DNA of 64,000 nt, taken from positions 434,001 through 498,000 of the forward strand of contig NZ_FNOX01000004.1 in NCBI RefSeq assembly GCF_900107155.1, read 5' to 3'. Shown in pieces: positions 1 through 8,070 of the stretch. The translations under genes and the position numbers were made by a program. The stretch is from Pseudomonas salomonii (GTDB taxonomy: Bacteria; Pseudomonadota; Gammaproteobacteria; Pseudomonadales; Pseudomonadaceae). Numbering within the stretch: position 1 is the first letter of the stretch; each line of letters opens with the position of its first letter. The notes under the pieces were generated by a model, which was not told where the DNA came from, did no database searches, and saw only the letters and a program-made list of their open reading frames with translations.

Positions 1-23
1 ACGGCTCTCATCTCGAATTGTCC

Positions 24-3014
24 ATGGCCGACCCTGTTCCGATCCTGCGGCGCGGCTGGACACGGGACGAGGCGCTGATCAATCAGCAGGTGTTCTCCTG
101 CAATGAAATGTACGCCATCATCCCGGCCGGGCGAGTGGCCTATCTCTCGGCGGCACCGAATTGTTTATTGGAATACACCCCAAACAAGTCTTCTGCAGAA
201 ACAACGCTCCTGGCTAATCTCAGCCCTCAAGCCGGGGATAACAGCTTTCAGGCGCGACTTGACAGAGGGGACATCAAGCCCGCCGATTGGGTGTGGCGAG
301 TGGCCGAGACGGGGGATTTGAAGATCATTCAGGGCAACCGGCTTTGGGGGCCGCGCTCGGTGGTCTACCGCGACTGGTCGGCCAATTACAACTACGCCCC
401 AAGATCCGGCCCGCTTGACTACGTCACCTACGGCGCGGTGTTTACCAGCGCCGATGATGCGGCCAGTGACCTTCATGGGCGGGTGCATGGGCGTCATTTT
501 CCCGAGGAGGCGTGCTATGCATTTATCCTCAAACACAAGGACAAGGACCAGTACATTGCGAGCGAGGTGGTCGGTGCCACCCGTACGGATGAGCTGTTCA
601 ATCGCTACCTTGTGTTTAAACGCATTACTCAAGACCAGTACCAGCTCCCAGATGGTTTTGAACTGCATGGGCTGTTTCGCTCGCAGCAATGGCTGCGTAA
701 AAGGCTGAGACCTTCGAACGAATGGCTGGCTCGGTTTTTTGTCCAGCCTGATGTTCTGTACGCCGCTATCTATGAAGCCAAGGGTGGGAGTGCCGATAGC
801 CTGCCGATTTATTTTTCAACGCATGATGGTGCGCTGTTGCGCTATAGGCCCTCACCGATTGACGTAACGTCCGGCGGTACGGCGGATACGTTGTTGGGTG
901 ACGCACAACGAGCGTTGGATTCCGGGATTAAGAGGCCCGTTGAATTCGTCAGGGAGTGGTCGCTGAGGGGGCAGCTTCAAGTGGTCCGTATCAGCCAGCT
1001 CTGGGATAAAGCCGGGTTGGTCAGTAATACCTGGACCAGTTACGCAACCTTGATGCCGCGACATTTAAGCCCCGCCTTCGCCAGCCCCGATGACGCGGCC
1101 CGCCACATAACAACATTGACGGGCAACGGACATCGCCGCACTTATGGCGGGGTAATTCTCAAGCTGGTCAGCGGGTTATATGCCGCAACGGAGCCCTTGG
1201 CCATACCGCCCCAGGGGCTTGCTTTAAATTGGATCTACCCTGACCACGCGGTTTCAACAGGACTTTATCCGGGAGGCAGCACGATTGTGGCGCGCTATCG
1301 GACTCTGCTGGATCAAGAGGTGCCGCTGCTGCTGTCCAGCACTCAGAAAGCCATCTACAAAAGCATGATTCCGAGCACGGTGCTGGCGAGTTTGTTGAAC
1401 CGGGATGCCGACATCATGGGTGAGTATGTGTTCGGCGCTAATGGTTCGATCCTGAGTTATCAACTCTCGAACTCCATTGCGGAGAACTCGCTTAAAAACC
1501 GTCTGGCGGTACAGAGCCTGGCCAAAGACGACTACGTTGACAACCTTATCGAACAGCAAATCCGCAGCGGGGTTCTCACGCCGCTGGAGTTCGTCACGTT
1601 GGTGGCGAAGGCGGGTAAGCTGAGTGTGGTGAAAAATGATCGTTTATGGGGGCAGGCCAGACAGATAACGGGAGAGTTTGCGACGTCTAACGCTACGCCC
1701 AACCCCGGGGATATTCGCCAGGTATTGTTCGACTCAGCCTGTGGCCCGATCTTTACCCGGGCGTTCGATGCCGTCCGCTACGCCCAGCGTATGGCGAAGC
1801 CGCAAACCGACGTATCGTTCGGTTACGTACTCAAAACCGTGAAAAAGTCGCTGTACATGACGACCCTGCCACTTGTCAGGGAGAAATTTGACGATTTCAG
1901 GCGGGTTTTTATCAACGGCCAGTTGCCCCAAGGTTATGTGCTGGAGGGCATGTACCTCTGTGCTTCGACGGTGGCGATTGCCCCGGCCGGCGATGAAATG
2001 GCGCATAGCTTTTTCCCCCCTCAAGACATTGGCAAAGCGTTGAACTTTCTCATCTACGCAAGCAACGGCAAGGCTCTGCCGTTGTACCTGATGTGTGGCG
2101 ACGGGGCATTACTTAAATACCTGGTTCAAAAGACGGCGCAGTTATACGACTGGACGAAGAATGCAGTCTTGGAACGCTCCCAATTGTTAAACGGTACCCT
2201 CAAGGTGCGCGAATATGTGCGCCGCTTGGCCGCCATGGGCGAACTGGAAATACGGGTGACCAGTGTAGTCTGGGGCAGGAAAGAGCGGGTGATGGCGCAA
2301 TGGACACCGAAAAAAGCCCCCCATGCGTTTGCCGATGACCCGCATTTTCATTCGTTCTGTGGGCCGTTGTTTCTTTATCCCGACGATGCGGCGCGTTATG
2401 CCCAAGGCTTGGTGGCCCCTTTCCAGGACAAGCAATATTTGGGCGCGGTATTGATGCCGGATCAAATCCAGGGCTATGTCGCGATTGACCCGGTGGAGGA
2501 CCAGGGCACGGGAGGTACGAGTACCCGAGAGCTGCTGTTTTGGATCGATCATGCCGGGTTCGATATCCCCGCCGGTAATGTCCTGAGCACCTACAAAATC
2601 GCCGCCGTGCACGCGTTCTACAAAGCGATACCGTCGACTGTCAGCCGTGAGCCGAGAGAGCAAAAATTGCTGACCCACTTCGTCTCCAAGGATGACCTGC
2701 GCGGCTATCTGGCGGTGATCCGGAGTAATGCGCCCTATGCCAAGAGTTGCTACCTGTCCAGCCGAGGCGGCGCCCTGCTCAAATATGTACCGGCGTTCAC
2801 GCAGGCTGAAACCACCTTGCTCAGTCCTGGTGATGCACCAGACCCTAGTGTGCTGGTCAGTCAATTGCGCGCTCAAGGCAGCCTGTCCGTATTGGTCGCC
2901 GATGCTTTCTGGATGCGCGTGGGCGTATTGGGTGCAGAGTGGAACGGGGGCGAAGCGCCGTCCGAGCCGCAAGTCGGCAAGTTTTGGTATGAGGGTGAAA
3001 GGGATGAACTCTGA
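24..3014 (+). CDS. Large tandem-module protein of unknown function (DUF4329-like modules)
   Basis: A protein of about 996 residues made of a repeating module of roughly 215 residues. The markers recur in order. A 'LWG'-type motif after a G-x-L-x-V/I-V stretch lies near residues 107, 326, 541, 749 and 961. A 'DDAARYAQ'-type motif follows at about 144, 356, 582 and 787. A 'GALLKY'-type motif precedes most LWG motifs. The copies are diverged (perhaps 25-35% alike by eye), and the last one is truncated after its LWG motif. No signal peptide or membrane segment is visible, so it is probably cytoplasmic or exported by a non-Sec route. The DDAARYA plus YGAVL/Y-x-ATEPL pattern resembles DUF4329, which occurs in polymorphic-toxin-like proteins; this assignment is inference. 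The frame is open to the window edge and the ATG lacks a clear ribosome site, so the true start may lie upstream. Confidence 0.75.
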   Translation: MADPVPILRRGWTRDEALINQQVFSCNEMYAIIPAGRVAYLSAAPNCLLEYTPNKSSAETTLLANLSPQAGDNSFQARLDRGDIKPADWVWRVAETGDLKIIQGNRLWGPRSVVYRDWSANYNYAPRSGPLDYVTYGAVFTSADDAASDLHGRVHGRHFPEEACYAFILKHKDKDQYIASEVVGATRTDELFNRYLVFKRITQDQYQLPDGFELHGLFRSQQWLRKRLRPSNEWLARFFVQPDVLYAAIYEAKGGSADSLPIYFSTHDGALLRYRPSPIDVTSGGTADTLLGDAQRALDSGIKRPVEFVREWSLRGQLQVVRISQLWDKAGLVSNTWTSYATLMPRHLSPAFASPDDAARHITTLTGNGHRRTYGGVILKLVSGLYAATEPLAIPPQGLALNWIYPDHAVSTGLYPGGSTIVARYRTLLDQEVPLLLSSTQKAIYKSMIPSTVLASLLNRDADIMGEYVFGANGSILSYQLSNSIAENSLKNRLAVQSLAKDDYVDNLIEQQIRSGVLTPLEFVTLVAKAGKLSVVKNDRLWGQARQITGEFATSNATPNPGDIRQVLFDSACGPIFTRAFDAVRYAQRMAKPQTDVSFGYVLKTVKKSLYMTTLPLVREKFDDFRRVFINGQLPQGYVLEGMYLCASTVAIAPAGDEMAHSFFPPQDIGKALNFLIYASNGKALPLYLMCGDGALLKYLVQKTAQLYDWTKNAVLERSQLLNGTLKVREYVRRLAAMGELEIRVTSVVWGRKERVMAQWTPKKAPHAFADDPHFHSFCGPLFLYPDDAARYAQGLVAPFQDKQYLGAVLMPDQIQGYVAIDPVEDQGTGGTSTRELLFWIDHAGFDIPAGNVLSTYKIAAVHAFYKAIPSTVSREPREQKLLTHFVSKDDLRGYLAVIRSNAPYAKSCYLSSRGGALLKYVPAFTQAETTLLSPGDAPDPSVLVSQLRAQGSLSVLVADAFWMRVGVLGAEWNGGEAPSEPQVGKFWYEGERDEL

Positions 3015-3016
3015 CT

Positions 3017-4027
3017 CTAGCGCTTGCGCATCAACCCGATAAAAAACAGCCCGCCAATCGCTGCCGTGGCCACGCCAATGGGCAAGTCTTCGGGGGCGAT
3101 CAGGGTGCGCGCAGCGACGTCAACCCACACCAGAAACAGGCTACCCAGCAGTGCACACACCGGCAATAAACGCCGGTGTTCGGCCCCCACAAGGCGCCGC
3201 GCAATATGCGGCACCATCAGCCCGACAAAGCCGATGGAACCGCTGATGGACACCAGCACGCCGGTCATCAATGACGCCACCATAAACACTTTGAGGCGCA
3301 CATTGCGTGCGTTGAGGCCCAGGGTCACGGCGGTCTGTTCGCCGGCCATCAACGCGTTCAGCGGCCGCGCCATGCCCACCAGTACCAGCAAGCCTAGAAA
3401 AACGGTTGCGGTGGGGATCGCCAGCAGCTCCCAGCGCGCCAGGCCCAGACCGCCCAGCATCCAGAACATCACCGCCGAGGCGGCGCGATGGTCGCCCATG
3501 AACAGCAGCAGGTTGGCCGCTGCCATCATCACGAAGGACACGGCTACGCCGCACAACAGCAGGCGATCACTTTCCAGGCGGCCGTTACGACTGGCCACCG
3601 CCAGCACCACCAGCATGCTCAGCAAGGCGCCGATAAACGCTGCGATGGGCAGCGTCAGCAGCCCGACGATTTTACCCACATGCAGCACCACGATCACCGC
3701 GCCCAGGGTGGCGCCGGAGGTCACGCCGAGCAGGTGCGGGTCGGCCAGCGGGTTGCGCGTCACCGCCTGCAACACGGCACCGATCAATGCCAACCCGGCG
3801 CCGACCAGCGCACCGAGCAACATGCGCGGCACGCGGATCAGCCACACGATATGTTCCTGGCCAGTGCTCCAGTTGGCCTCGCCGAGGCCGAAGGCCTTGT
3901 TGAGCAAAATCCGCCACACCACGTCCGCCGGTACCCGCGCCGAGCCAAACCCCAGCGAGATCACGCAAGAGACCAGCAACAACGCGCCAAGCGCACTCAA
4001 CAGCAGGGCATAGCGGCGGCTGATCAT
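3017..4027 (-). CDS. FecCD-family ABC importer permease
   Basis: A 336-residue, highly hydrophobic protein of the BtuC/FecCD/HmuU permease family. It forms the membrane channel of a binding-protein-dependent importer for metal-chelates or corrinoids. Family hallmarks are visible: an N-terminal helix, 'RVPR' followed by 'GAGLALIGAVLQAVTRNPLADP', and a 'GFVGLMVPHIAR' coupling helix near the C-terminus. The ATG overlaps the stop of the upstream binding-protein gene by 4 bp (ATGA), so the two are translationally coupled. It is the last gene of a receptor-ATPase-binding protein-permease set in the same order as P. aeruginosa PA2911-PA2914. The substrate cannot be read from the sequence. A Zur-like operator ahead of the receptor points to zinc or a zinc chelate. 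Confidence 0.93.
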   Translation of the reverse strand: MISRRYALLLSALGALLLVSCVISLGFGSARVPADVVWRILLNKAFGLGEANWSTGQEHIVWLIRVPRMLLGALVGAGLALIGAVLQAVTRNPLADPHLLGVTSGATLGAVIVVLHVGKIVGLLTLPIAAFIGALLSMLVVLAVASRNGRLESDRLLLCGVAVSFVMMAAANLLLFMGDHRAASAVMFWMLGGLGLARWELLAIPTATVFLGLLVLVGMARPLNALMAGEQTAVTLGLNARNVRLKVFMVASLMTGVLVSISGSIGFVGLMVPHIARRLVGAEHRRLLPVCALLGSLFLVWVDVAARTLIAPEDLPIGVATAAIGGLFFIGLMRKR

Positions 4028-4971
4028 TCGCCGTGGAACCCTTTGGCCAGGGTTTCCACCGCCAGCACGTTGTCGATGCCCGGCGTGGCCTGCACATACG
4101 GGATCACGATAAAGCGCTGGTTCTTGATCGCGTCCACCGACTGCAACGCCGGGTTATCCAACAGGAATTGCTCTTTCTGTGCGGCGGTGGTTTCGCTGTA
4201 GTCGACGATCACGATCACCTGGGGGTTGCGCTCCACCACGGTTTCCCAATTGACGCGGGTCCAGCTGGCGTCGATGTCATCGAGGATATTGCGCCCGCCG
4301 GCAGCGGTGATCAGTGCTTGCGGCATGCCCAGGCGGCCGGAGGTCATGGCGCGGTCTTCGCCGCTGTCATAGAGGAACACCCGAGGCTTGTCGGCGGGCA
4401 GGTGCTGTTGCACCTCGGCCACTTGCGCCTGCATCTGCGCGATCAAGGCCGTGGCGCGCTCCTGCACATCGAAGATCTTGCCCAGGTTGCGCAGGTCGTT
4501 ATAGGTGTCGTCCAGGGTCGCCGCCGGGCGCTTCATCACGAAAGCGCAGGACTCGGTCAACTCGTAGACGTTGATGCCCAATGGCTGCAAGGTTTGCGGC
4601 GTAAGGTCACCGCCCACGCGCATGCCGTAATCCCAACCGGCGAAGAAGAAATCCACGTTGGCGTTGAGCAGGGTTTCCACCGACGGGTACTTGCTCGCCA
4701 GTTCCGGCAGGCCGTCGAGGATTTCGGCCATTTGCGGCGTGACCGACTTCCAACCGGTGACGCCGCTGTAGCCGGCCATGTGATCCTTGAGGCCCAGGGC
4801 GAGCATCATCTGGGTCATGTTGATGTCGTGGCTGACCGCGTGTTTCGGCGCTTCCTGGAAGGTCACGTCGCGGTTGCAGCTTTTGACGGTCACCGGGTAA
4901 TGGGTCGCATCGGCAAACGCTTGGGCCGTGCCGAGCAACAACGCGAGAGACAACAGGGCGCGCAGGATCAT
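4024..4971 (-). CDS. Periplasmic metal-chelate binding protein (FecB/BtuF type)
   Basis: A 315-residue substrate-binding protein of the cluster A-II class (siderophore, heme, B12 or metal-chelate binding). An N-terminal signal peptide ends near 'AQAFA'. The 'HAVSHDINMTQMMLALGL' segment and the 'YPSVETLLNANVDFFFAGW' segment are typical of the N-lobe, and 'RNPQVIVIVDY' is typical of the C-lobe. The protein would hand ligand to the FecCD permease downstream. Both ends overlap neighbours by 4 bp, with the ATPase upstream and the permease downstream, so the three genes form one tight operon. Specificity is unknown. It has no histidine-rich loop of the ZnuA kind, so if the ligand is zinc it is probably bound as a chelate (inference). 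Confidence 0.9.
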   Translation of the reverse strand: MILRALLSLALLLGTAQAFADATHYPVTVKSCNRDVTFQEAPKHAVSHDINMTQMMLALGLKDHMAGYSGVTGWKSVTPQMAEILDGLPELASKYPSVETLLNANVDFFFAGWDYGMRVGGDLTPQTLQPLGINVYELTESCAFVMKRPAATLDDTYNDLRNLGKIFDVQERATALIAQMQAQVAEVQQHLPADKPRVFLYDSGEDRAMTSGRLGMPQALITAAGGRNILDDIDASWTRVNWETVVERNPQVIVIVDYSETTAAQKEQFLLDNPALQSVDAIKNQRFIVIPYVQATPGIDNVLAVETLAKGFHGE

Positions 4972-5756
4972 GGTTGGGTTATCCAGGTGATTCGGGGGTA
5001 GCCGGCCAATGGGTGAGCGTCGATCAAGGCTTCGACGCCGAAGACATCACGCAGCAACTCGGCGGTCAGCACTTGGTGAGGCGTGCCGCTGGCGACAATG
5101 CGCCCGTGGTTGATCACGTACAAACGATCACAGAAAGCCGCAGCCAGGTTCAGGTCGTGAATGCTGGCCAGGGTGCCAATGTTCAAGCGCTTGACCAGCC
5201 GCAGCAACTCCAGCTGATAGCGCGGGTCGAGGTGGTTGGTCGGCTCATCGAGGATCAGCAGTTGCGGCTGCTGCGCCAAGGCGCGGGCGAGGATCACGCG
5301 CTGTTTTTCGCCGCCCGAGAGCGTGGCGAACGCGTGGTCGTCGAAGCCGTGCATGCCGACCGATTCCAGTGCCTGCCGGATGAGATGCTGGTCGTGCAGT
5401 GTGTCGCCGTCGAACAACCCCTTGTGGGGTGTGCGGCCCATGGCGACCACTTCGTCCACGCGCAGGCCGAAGGTGTCGGGGAATTCCTGCAGCACCACAG
5501 CGATGCGTTGTGCGCACCACTTGGCGCTTTGCTTCCAGATATTCTGGTGTTCGAGCAGCACGTCACCGCGTTCGGGTTTGCTGAAGCGATAAGCGCAGCG
5601 CAACAGGCTGGTCTTGCCACTGCCGTTGGGGCCGATCAGCCCGACAAACTCCCCCGCGCCGACCTGCAGGCCGGCATCCCGCAGCTGGAAGCGGTGGTTG
5701 CAGTGGTCGTGGCCGGGTGGAGTCCAGCCAAGGTCGGTGAGGGTGAGTGAGGCCAT
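4968..5756 (-). CDS. FecE/BtuD-type ABC importer ATPase
   Basis: ATP-binding subunit of the importer, about 262 residues from the chosen ATG. Walker A is 'GPNGSGKTSLL', the signature is 'LSGGEKQRVILARALAQ', Walker B is 'LLILDEPTNHLD', and the switch histidine is in 'ASIHDLNLAA'. This arrangement is standard for the iron-chelate/B12 importer class. An upstream in-frame ATG at 5774 would add six residues; the internal ATG is preferred because 'MASLTL' matches the usual family start. The stop overlaps the binding-protein start. A 52-bp gap, carrying a lone REP arm, separates it from the receptor gene, so it can be cotranscribed with the receptor. Confidence 0.92.
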   Translation of the reverse strand: MASLTLTDLGWTPPGHDHCNHRFQLRDAGLQVGAGEFVGLIGPNGSGKTSLLRCAYRFSKPERGDVLLEHQNIWKQSAKWCAQRIAVVLQEFPDTFGLRVDEVVAMGRTPHKGLFDGDTLHDQHLIRQALESVGMHGFDDHAFATLSGGEKQRVILARALAQQPQLLILDEPTNHLDPRYQLELLRLVKRLNIGTLASIHDLNLAAAFCDRLYVINHGRIVASGTPHQVLTAELLRDVFGVEALIDAHPLAGYPRITWITQP

Positions 5757-5788
5757 CAATATTCTCAAGGTCAACGCAAAGCGAAAAT

Positions 5789-5802
5789 GTGGGAGCGGGC
5801 TG
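5789..5802. repeat. Single REP-like arm
   Basis: TGTGGGAGCGGGCT in the 52-bp gap between the receptor and ATPase genes. It is one arm of the REP family found as inverted pairs elsewhere in the window (9501, 44143, 49787). No partner arm is seen nearby. Confidence 0.6.
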
Positions 5803-5808
5803 TTTCAG

Positions 5809-7917
5809 TTAGAAGGTGTAGTCCGCCGTGACGAAGAACGAACGCGGCTCACCCAGTATCCACTGTTGACCATTGTTGTACTGGCTGACGGCGTAGGTGC
5901 GGTTGAACAGGTTGTTCAGCTCAAGGCCCAGGGTGGTATTGCGCATGGCTTTCCACGATACGGTGGCGTCGGCCACGGTGTAGCTCGGCACTTCGCTGCT
6001 GTTGGCGGTGTCGGCATAACGGGCGCTGACGTAGCGCACACCGGCACCGGCGCGAATGTCATCGGTCAACGCCTTGCTCAACCACAGGTTGGCGGTGCGG
6101 TTGGGCACGTCCACCGGGCGGTTGCCGTCGCGGGAAACGGCCTGGCCGTTGACCACTTCGGAAAAGTCGTCGTACTGCGCCCGCACAATGGCCGCGTTGG
6201 CTTGCAGCTGCCAGGCGTTGGGCAGTTGCAGGTCGAGGCTGGCTTCCAGGCCGTTGGAGGATTGCTGGCCGACTTGCTCCTTGAGCGTGGTGCCGGGGAT
6301 GCTCACCAGCAGTTTCTTTTTGACGATGCGATAGGCCGCCAGGGTCCACTCGCCACGCGAGTCCCAGAACGCTTGCTTGAAGCCGATTTCGGCCTGTTTG
6401 GCGGTGGACAAGCCAAACTGCTGCTGGCTCGGGCTCAGGCTGATCAGGCTGCCAACGCCATCGGTGCTGGTGGCGTACTGGCCGTAAACCGAGGTGTTCG
6501 GAGTGATCGCGTAGACCAGGCCGGCTTTCCAGTTGTTGCCGGTCAGGGTCTTGTCGGAGTCTTGGTTCACGGTTGTCAGGTCATTGCTATCGATGTGCAG
6601 GTAGTCGCGGCGCGCGCCAGTGATCAACGACAGTTTATCGGTCAGTTGCAGGCGGTTTTCGGCGAAGGCCGCGAGTTGTTTGGTGGTGCTGACCGACTGG
6701 GCCATAAAAGGGCTGTCGCTCACAAACGGTTGCGGCACCGGATGCTGAATGTCCACCGGCTGGCCGCCGCCTGGCACGTCGTTAAACGGCGCATTGCTGG
6801 CCAGGCGGAAGCGAATGCGGTTGTACTCGACGCCCGTCACGGTCTGGCTGTCGAGGCCCAACAGCGTGTGTTTGAAGGTGAAGGTCTGGCGGTCACCGAC
6901 CTGTTCCTGGTTGTGCTTGATGCCCAGGTAGTCCTGGCGCACCAGGCCGCCATTCACATAGTTGTAGCTCTCGGCGTTCTGCCAGCGGCGTTGGTTTTTC
7001 AGGTACGACAGCTCGTTGGTGGCGGTGACGTTGTCGTTGATCTGCCACTCGCTGGTCAGGCGCATCCACTGGTCGTTGTAGTGCTGTTTGTCGTTGCTGA
7101 CGTTGTAGTTCTTGTCGCGCAGGCCTTTGTGCAACTGGCCGTTGATCAGCGGCGTGCCGTAATAGTTCTGCGGGCTCTGGTCGCCGTAGTCGTGGGCCAG
7201 GGTAAAACTCAGGTTATCGGCCGGCTGCCAGCGCAGCGCGCCGCTGACGAAGTCGCTGGCGGAGTCGCCGCGTGCGATAAAGCCGTTGCTGCGCAGGCGG
7301 TTGACGTTCAGGCGGTAGCTCAGGGTGTCGGTCAGCGAGCCGCCGCTGTCCAGCGCTTGCTGCTGGCGGTCATCGGAGCCATAGCCCAGGCGCACATGGT
7401 TTTCGATTTCGCCGCTGAACGGCTTCTTCGCAATCGTATTGATCACCGCACCGGTGGCGCCCTGGCCGTACATCACCGAGGCCGGGCCGCGCAGCACATC
7501 CACGCGCTCAACCGACCAGGTATCCACCGGGAAGGTGGAGGTGCCTGCGCCATCGAACATGCGCTGCCCGTCGTACAGTTGCAGTACCGAACTCTGCCCG
7601 GTAAAACCACGGGCCTGCAACGACGTGCCGCCGTCGCCCGGCGAACCGGTGCGGCTGATGCCGGTGGCGCGGGAGATGGCGTCCTGCACACTGACGTCGC
7701 CGCGTTCGCGGATCTTCTCGCCGGTTTGGCTCTCGACACTGCCTGGGGTTTGCAAGGCGGTGAGGTTCAGGCGCGAACCGGCGGTGGTCGGGGTGTTCAG
7801 GTCGACGCGCTCGTCATCCACGGCGGGCGCGGTCACGGGGCTGGCGGGCAGGGTCAGCGCCTGGGCAGTGTTGTGCAAGGCGAGCAGGCATACGCCGCAC
7901 GCAAGGTACTTGTTCAT
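5809..7917 (-). CDS. TonB-dependent outer membrane receptor (PA2911-like)
   Basis: A 702-residue outer membrane receptor. It has a signal peptide (residues 1-20, ending 'NTAQA') and a plug domain with 'ERVDVLRGPASVMYGQGATG' and 'GGTSLQARGF'. A long beta-barrel ends in the terminal aromatic 'FFVTADYTF', the outer-membrane insertion signal. It would take up a metal chelate using TonB energy and deliver it to the ABC importer encoded just downstream. Gene order matches P. aeruginosa PA2911-PA2914, and as there, cobalamin genes lie nearby. The promoter region carries a Zur-like palindrome and a GC-rich hairpin in the probable 5' leader. A siderophore or corrinoid substrate cannot be excluded. Confidence 0.92.
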   Translation of the reverse strand: MNKYLACGVCLLALHNTAQALTLPASPVTAPAVDDERVDLNTPTTAGSRLNLTALQTPGSVESQTGEKIRERGDVSVQDAISRATGISRTGSPGDGGTSLQARGFTGQSSVLQLYDGQRMFDGAGTSTFPVDTWSVERVDVLRGPASVMYGQGATGAVINTIAKKPFSGEIENHVRLGYGSDDRQQQALDSGGSLTDTLSYRLNVNRLRSNGFIARGDSASDFVSGALRWQPADNLSFTLAHDYGDQSPQNYYGTPLINGQLHKGLRDKNYNVSNDKQHYNDQWMRLTSEWQINDNVTATNELSYLKNQRRWQNAESYNYVNGGLVRQDYLGIKHNQEQVGDRQTFTFKHTLLGLDSQTVTGVEYNRIRFRLASNAPFNDVPGGGQPVDIQHPVPQPFVSDSPFMAQSVSTTKQLAAFAENRLQLTDKLSLITGARRDYLHIDSNDLTTVNQDSDKTLTGNNWKAGLVYAITPNTSVYGQYATSTDGVGSLISLSPSQQQFGLSTAKQAEIGFKQAFWDSRGEWTLAAYRIVKKKLLVSIPGTTLKEQVGQQSSNGLEASLDLQLPNAWQLQANAAIVRAQYDDFSEVVNGQAVSRDGNRPVDVPNRTANLWLSKALTDDIRAGAGVRYVSARYADTANSSEVPSYTVADATVSWKAMRNTTLGLELNNLFNRTYAVSQYNNGQQWILGEPRSFFVTADYTF

Positions 7918-7947
7918 CGGTCGATCAATCGCTTCTTGAAAGGGTGT

Positions 7948-7970
7948 GCTCGCCGCAGGGCGCGGCGAGC
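7948..7970 (-). other. GC-rich hairpin in the receptor leader
   Basis: GCTCGCCGC-AGGGC-GCGGCGAGC is a perfect 9-bp stem about 30-50 bp ahead of the receptor ATG. It lies between the Zur-like box and the start codon, so it should be in the mRNA leader. It is not followed by a T tract on the minus strand. Its role is unknown. Confidence 0.45.
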
Positions 7971-7984
7971 AACGATAACGCAGA

Positions 7985-8005
7985 AAGTGTTATAAGTTAA
8001 CACTT
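7985..8005 (-). promoter_or_regulatory. Zur-like operator upstream of the receptor operon
   Basis: AAGTGTTATAAGTTAACACTT is an inverted repeat (8-bp arms, 5-bp spacer) 68-88 bp upstream of the receptor ATG. The core TGTTATAAGTTAACA matches 13 of 15 positions of the recalled proteobacterial Zur consensus TGTTATAnTATAACA. On the minus strand it contains TTATAAC, which could serve as a -10 element, so bound Zur would block the promoter. This predicts induction under zinc limitation. The assignment rests on consensus resemblance only. Confidence 0.6.
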
Positions 8006-8070
8006 ATTGGCTGCGCGACAAAAGTCGCGCAAGGCTACAGAAGGCCTCTGCCGTGGGCATCTCACCTGCC

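Noticed and set aside
5614..7995. A 793-residue open frame on the plus strand opposite the TonB receptor
   Set aside because: It is antisense to a clear receptor gene, has no recognisable domain, and is the usual long shadow frame of a GC-rich codon-biased gene.
7918..8070. A cobalamin riboswitch ahead of the TonB receptor, given the nearby cob genes
   Set aside because: No B12-box-like sequence or the expected multi-stem leader could be found, while a Zur-like palindrome is present.
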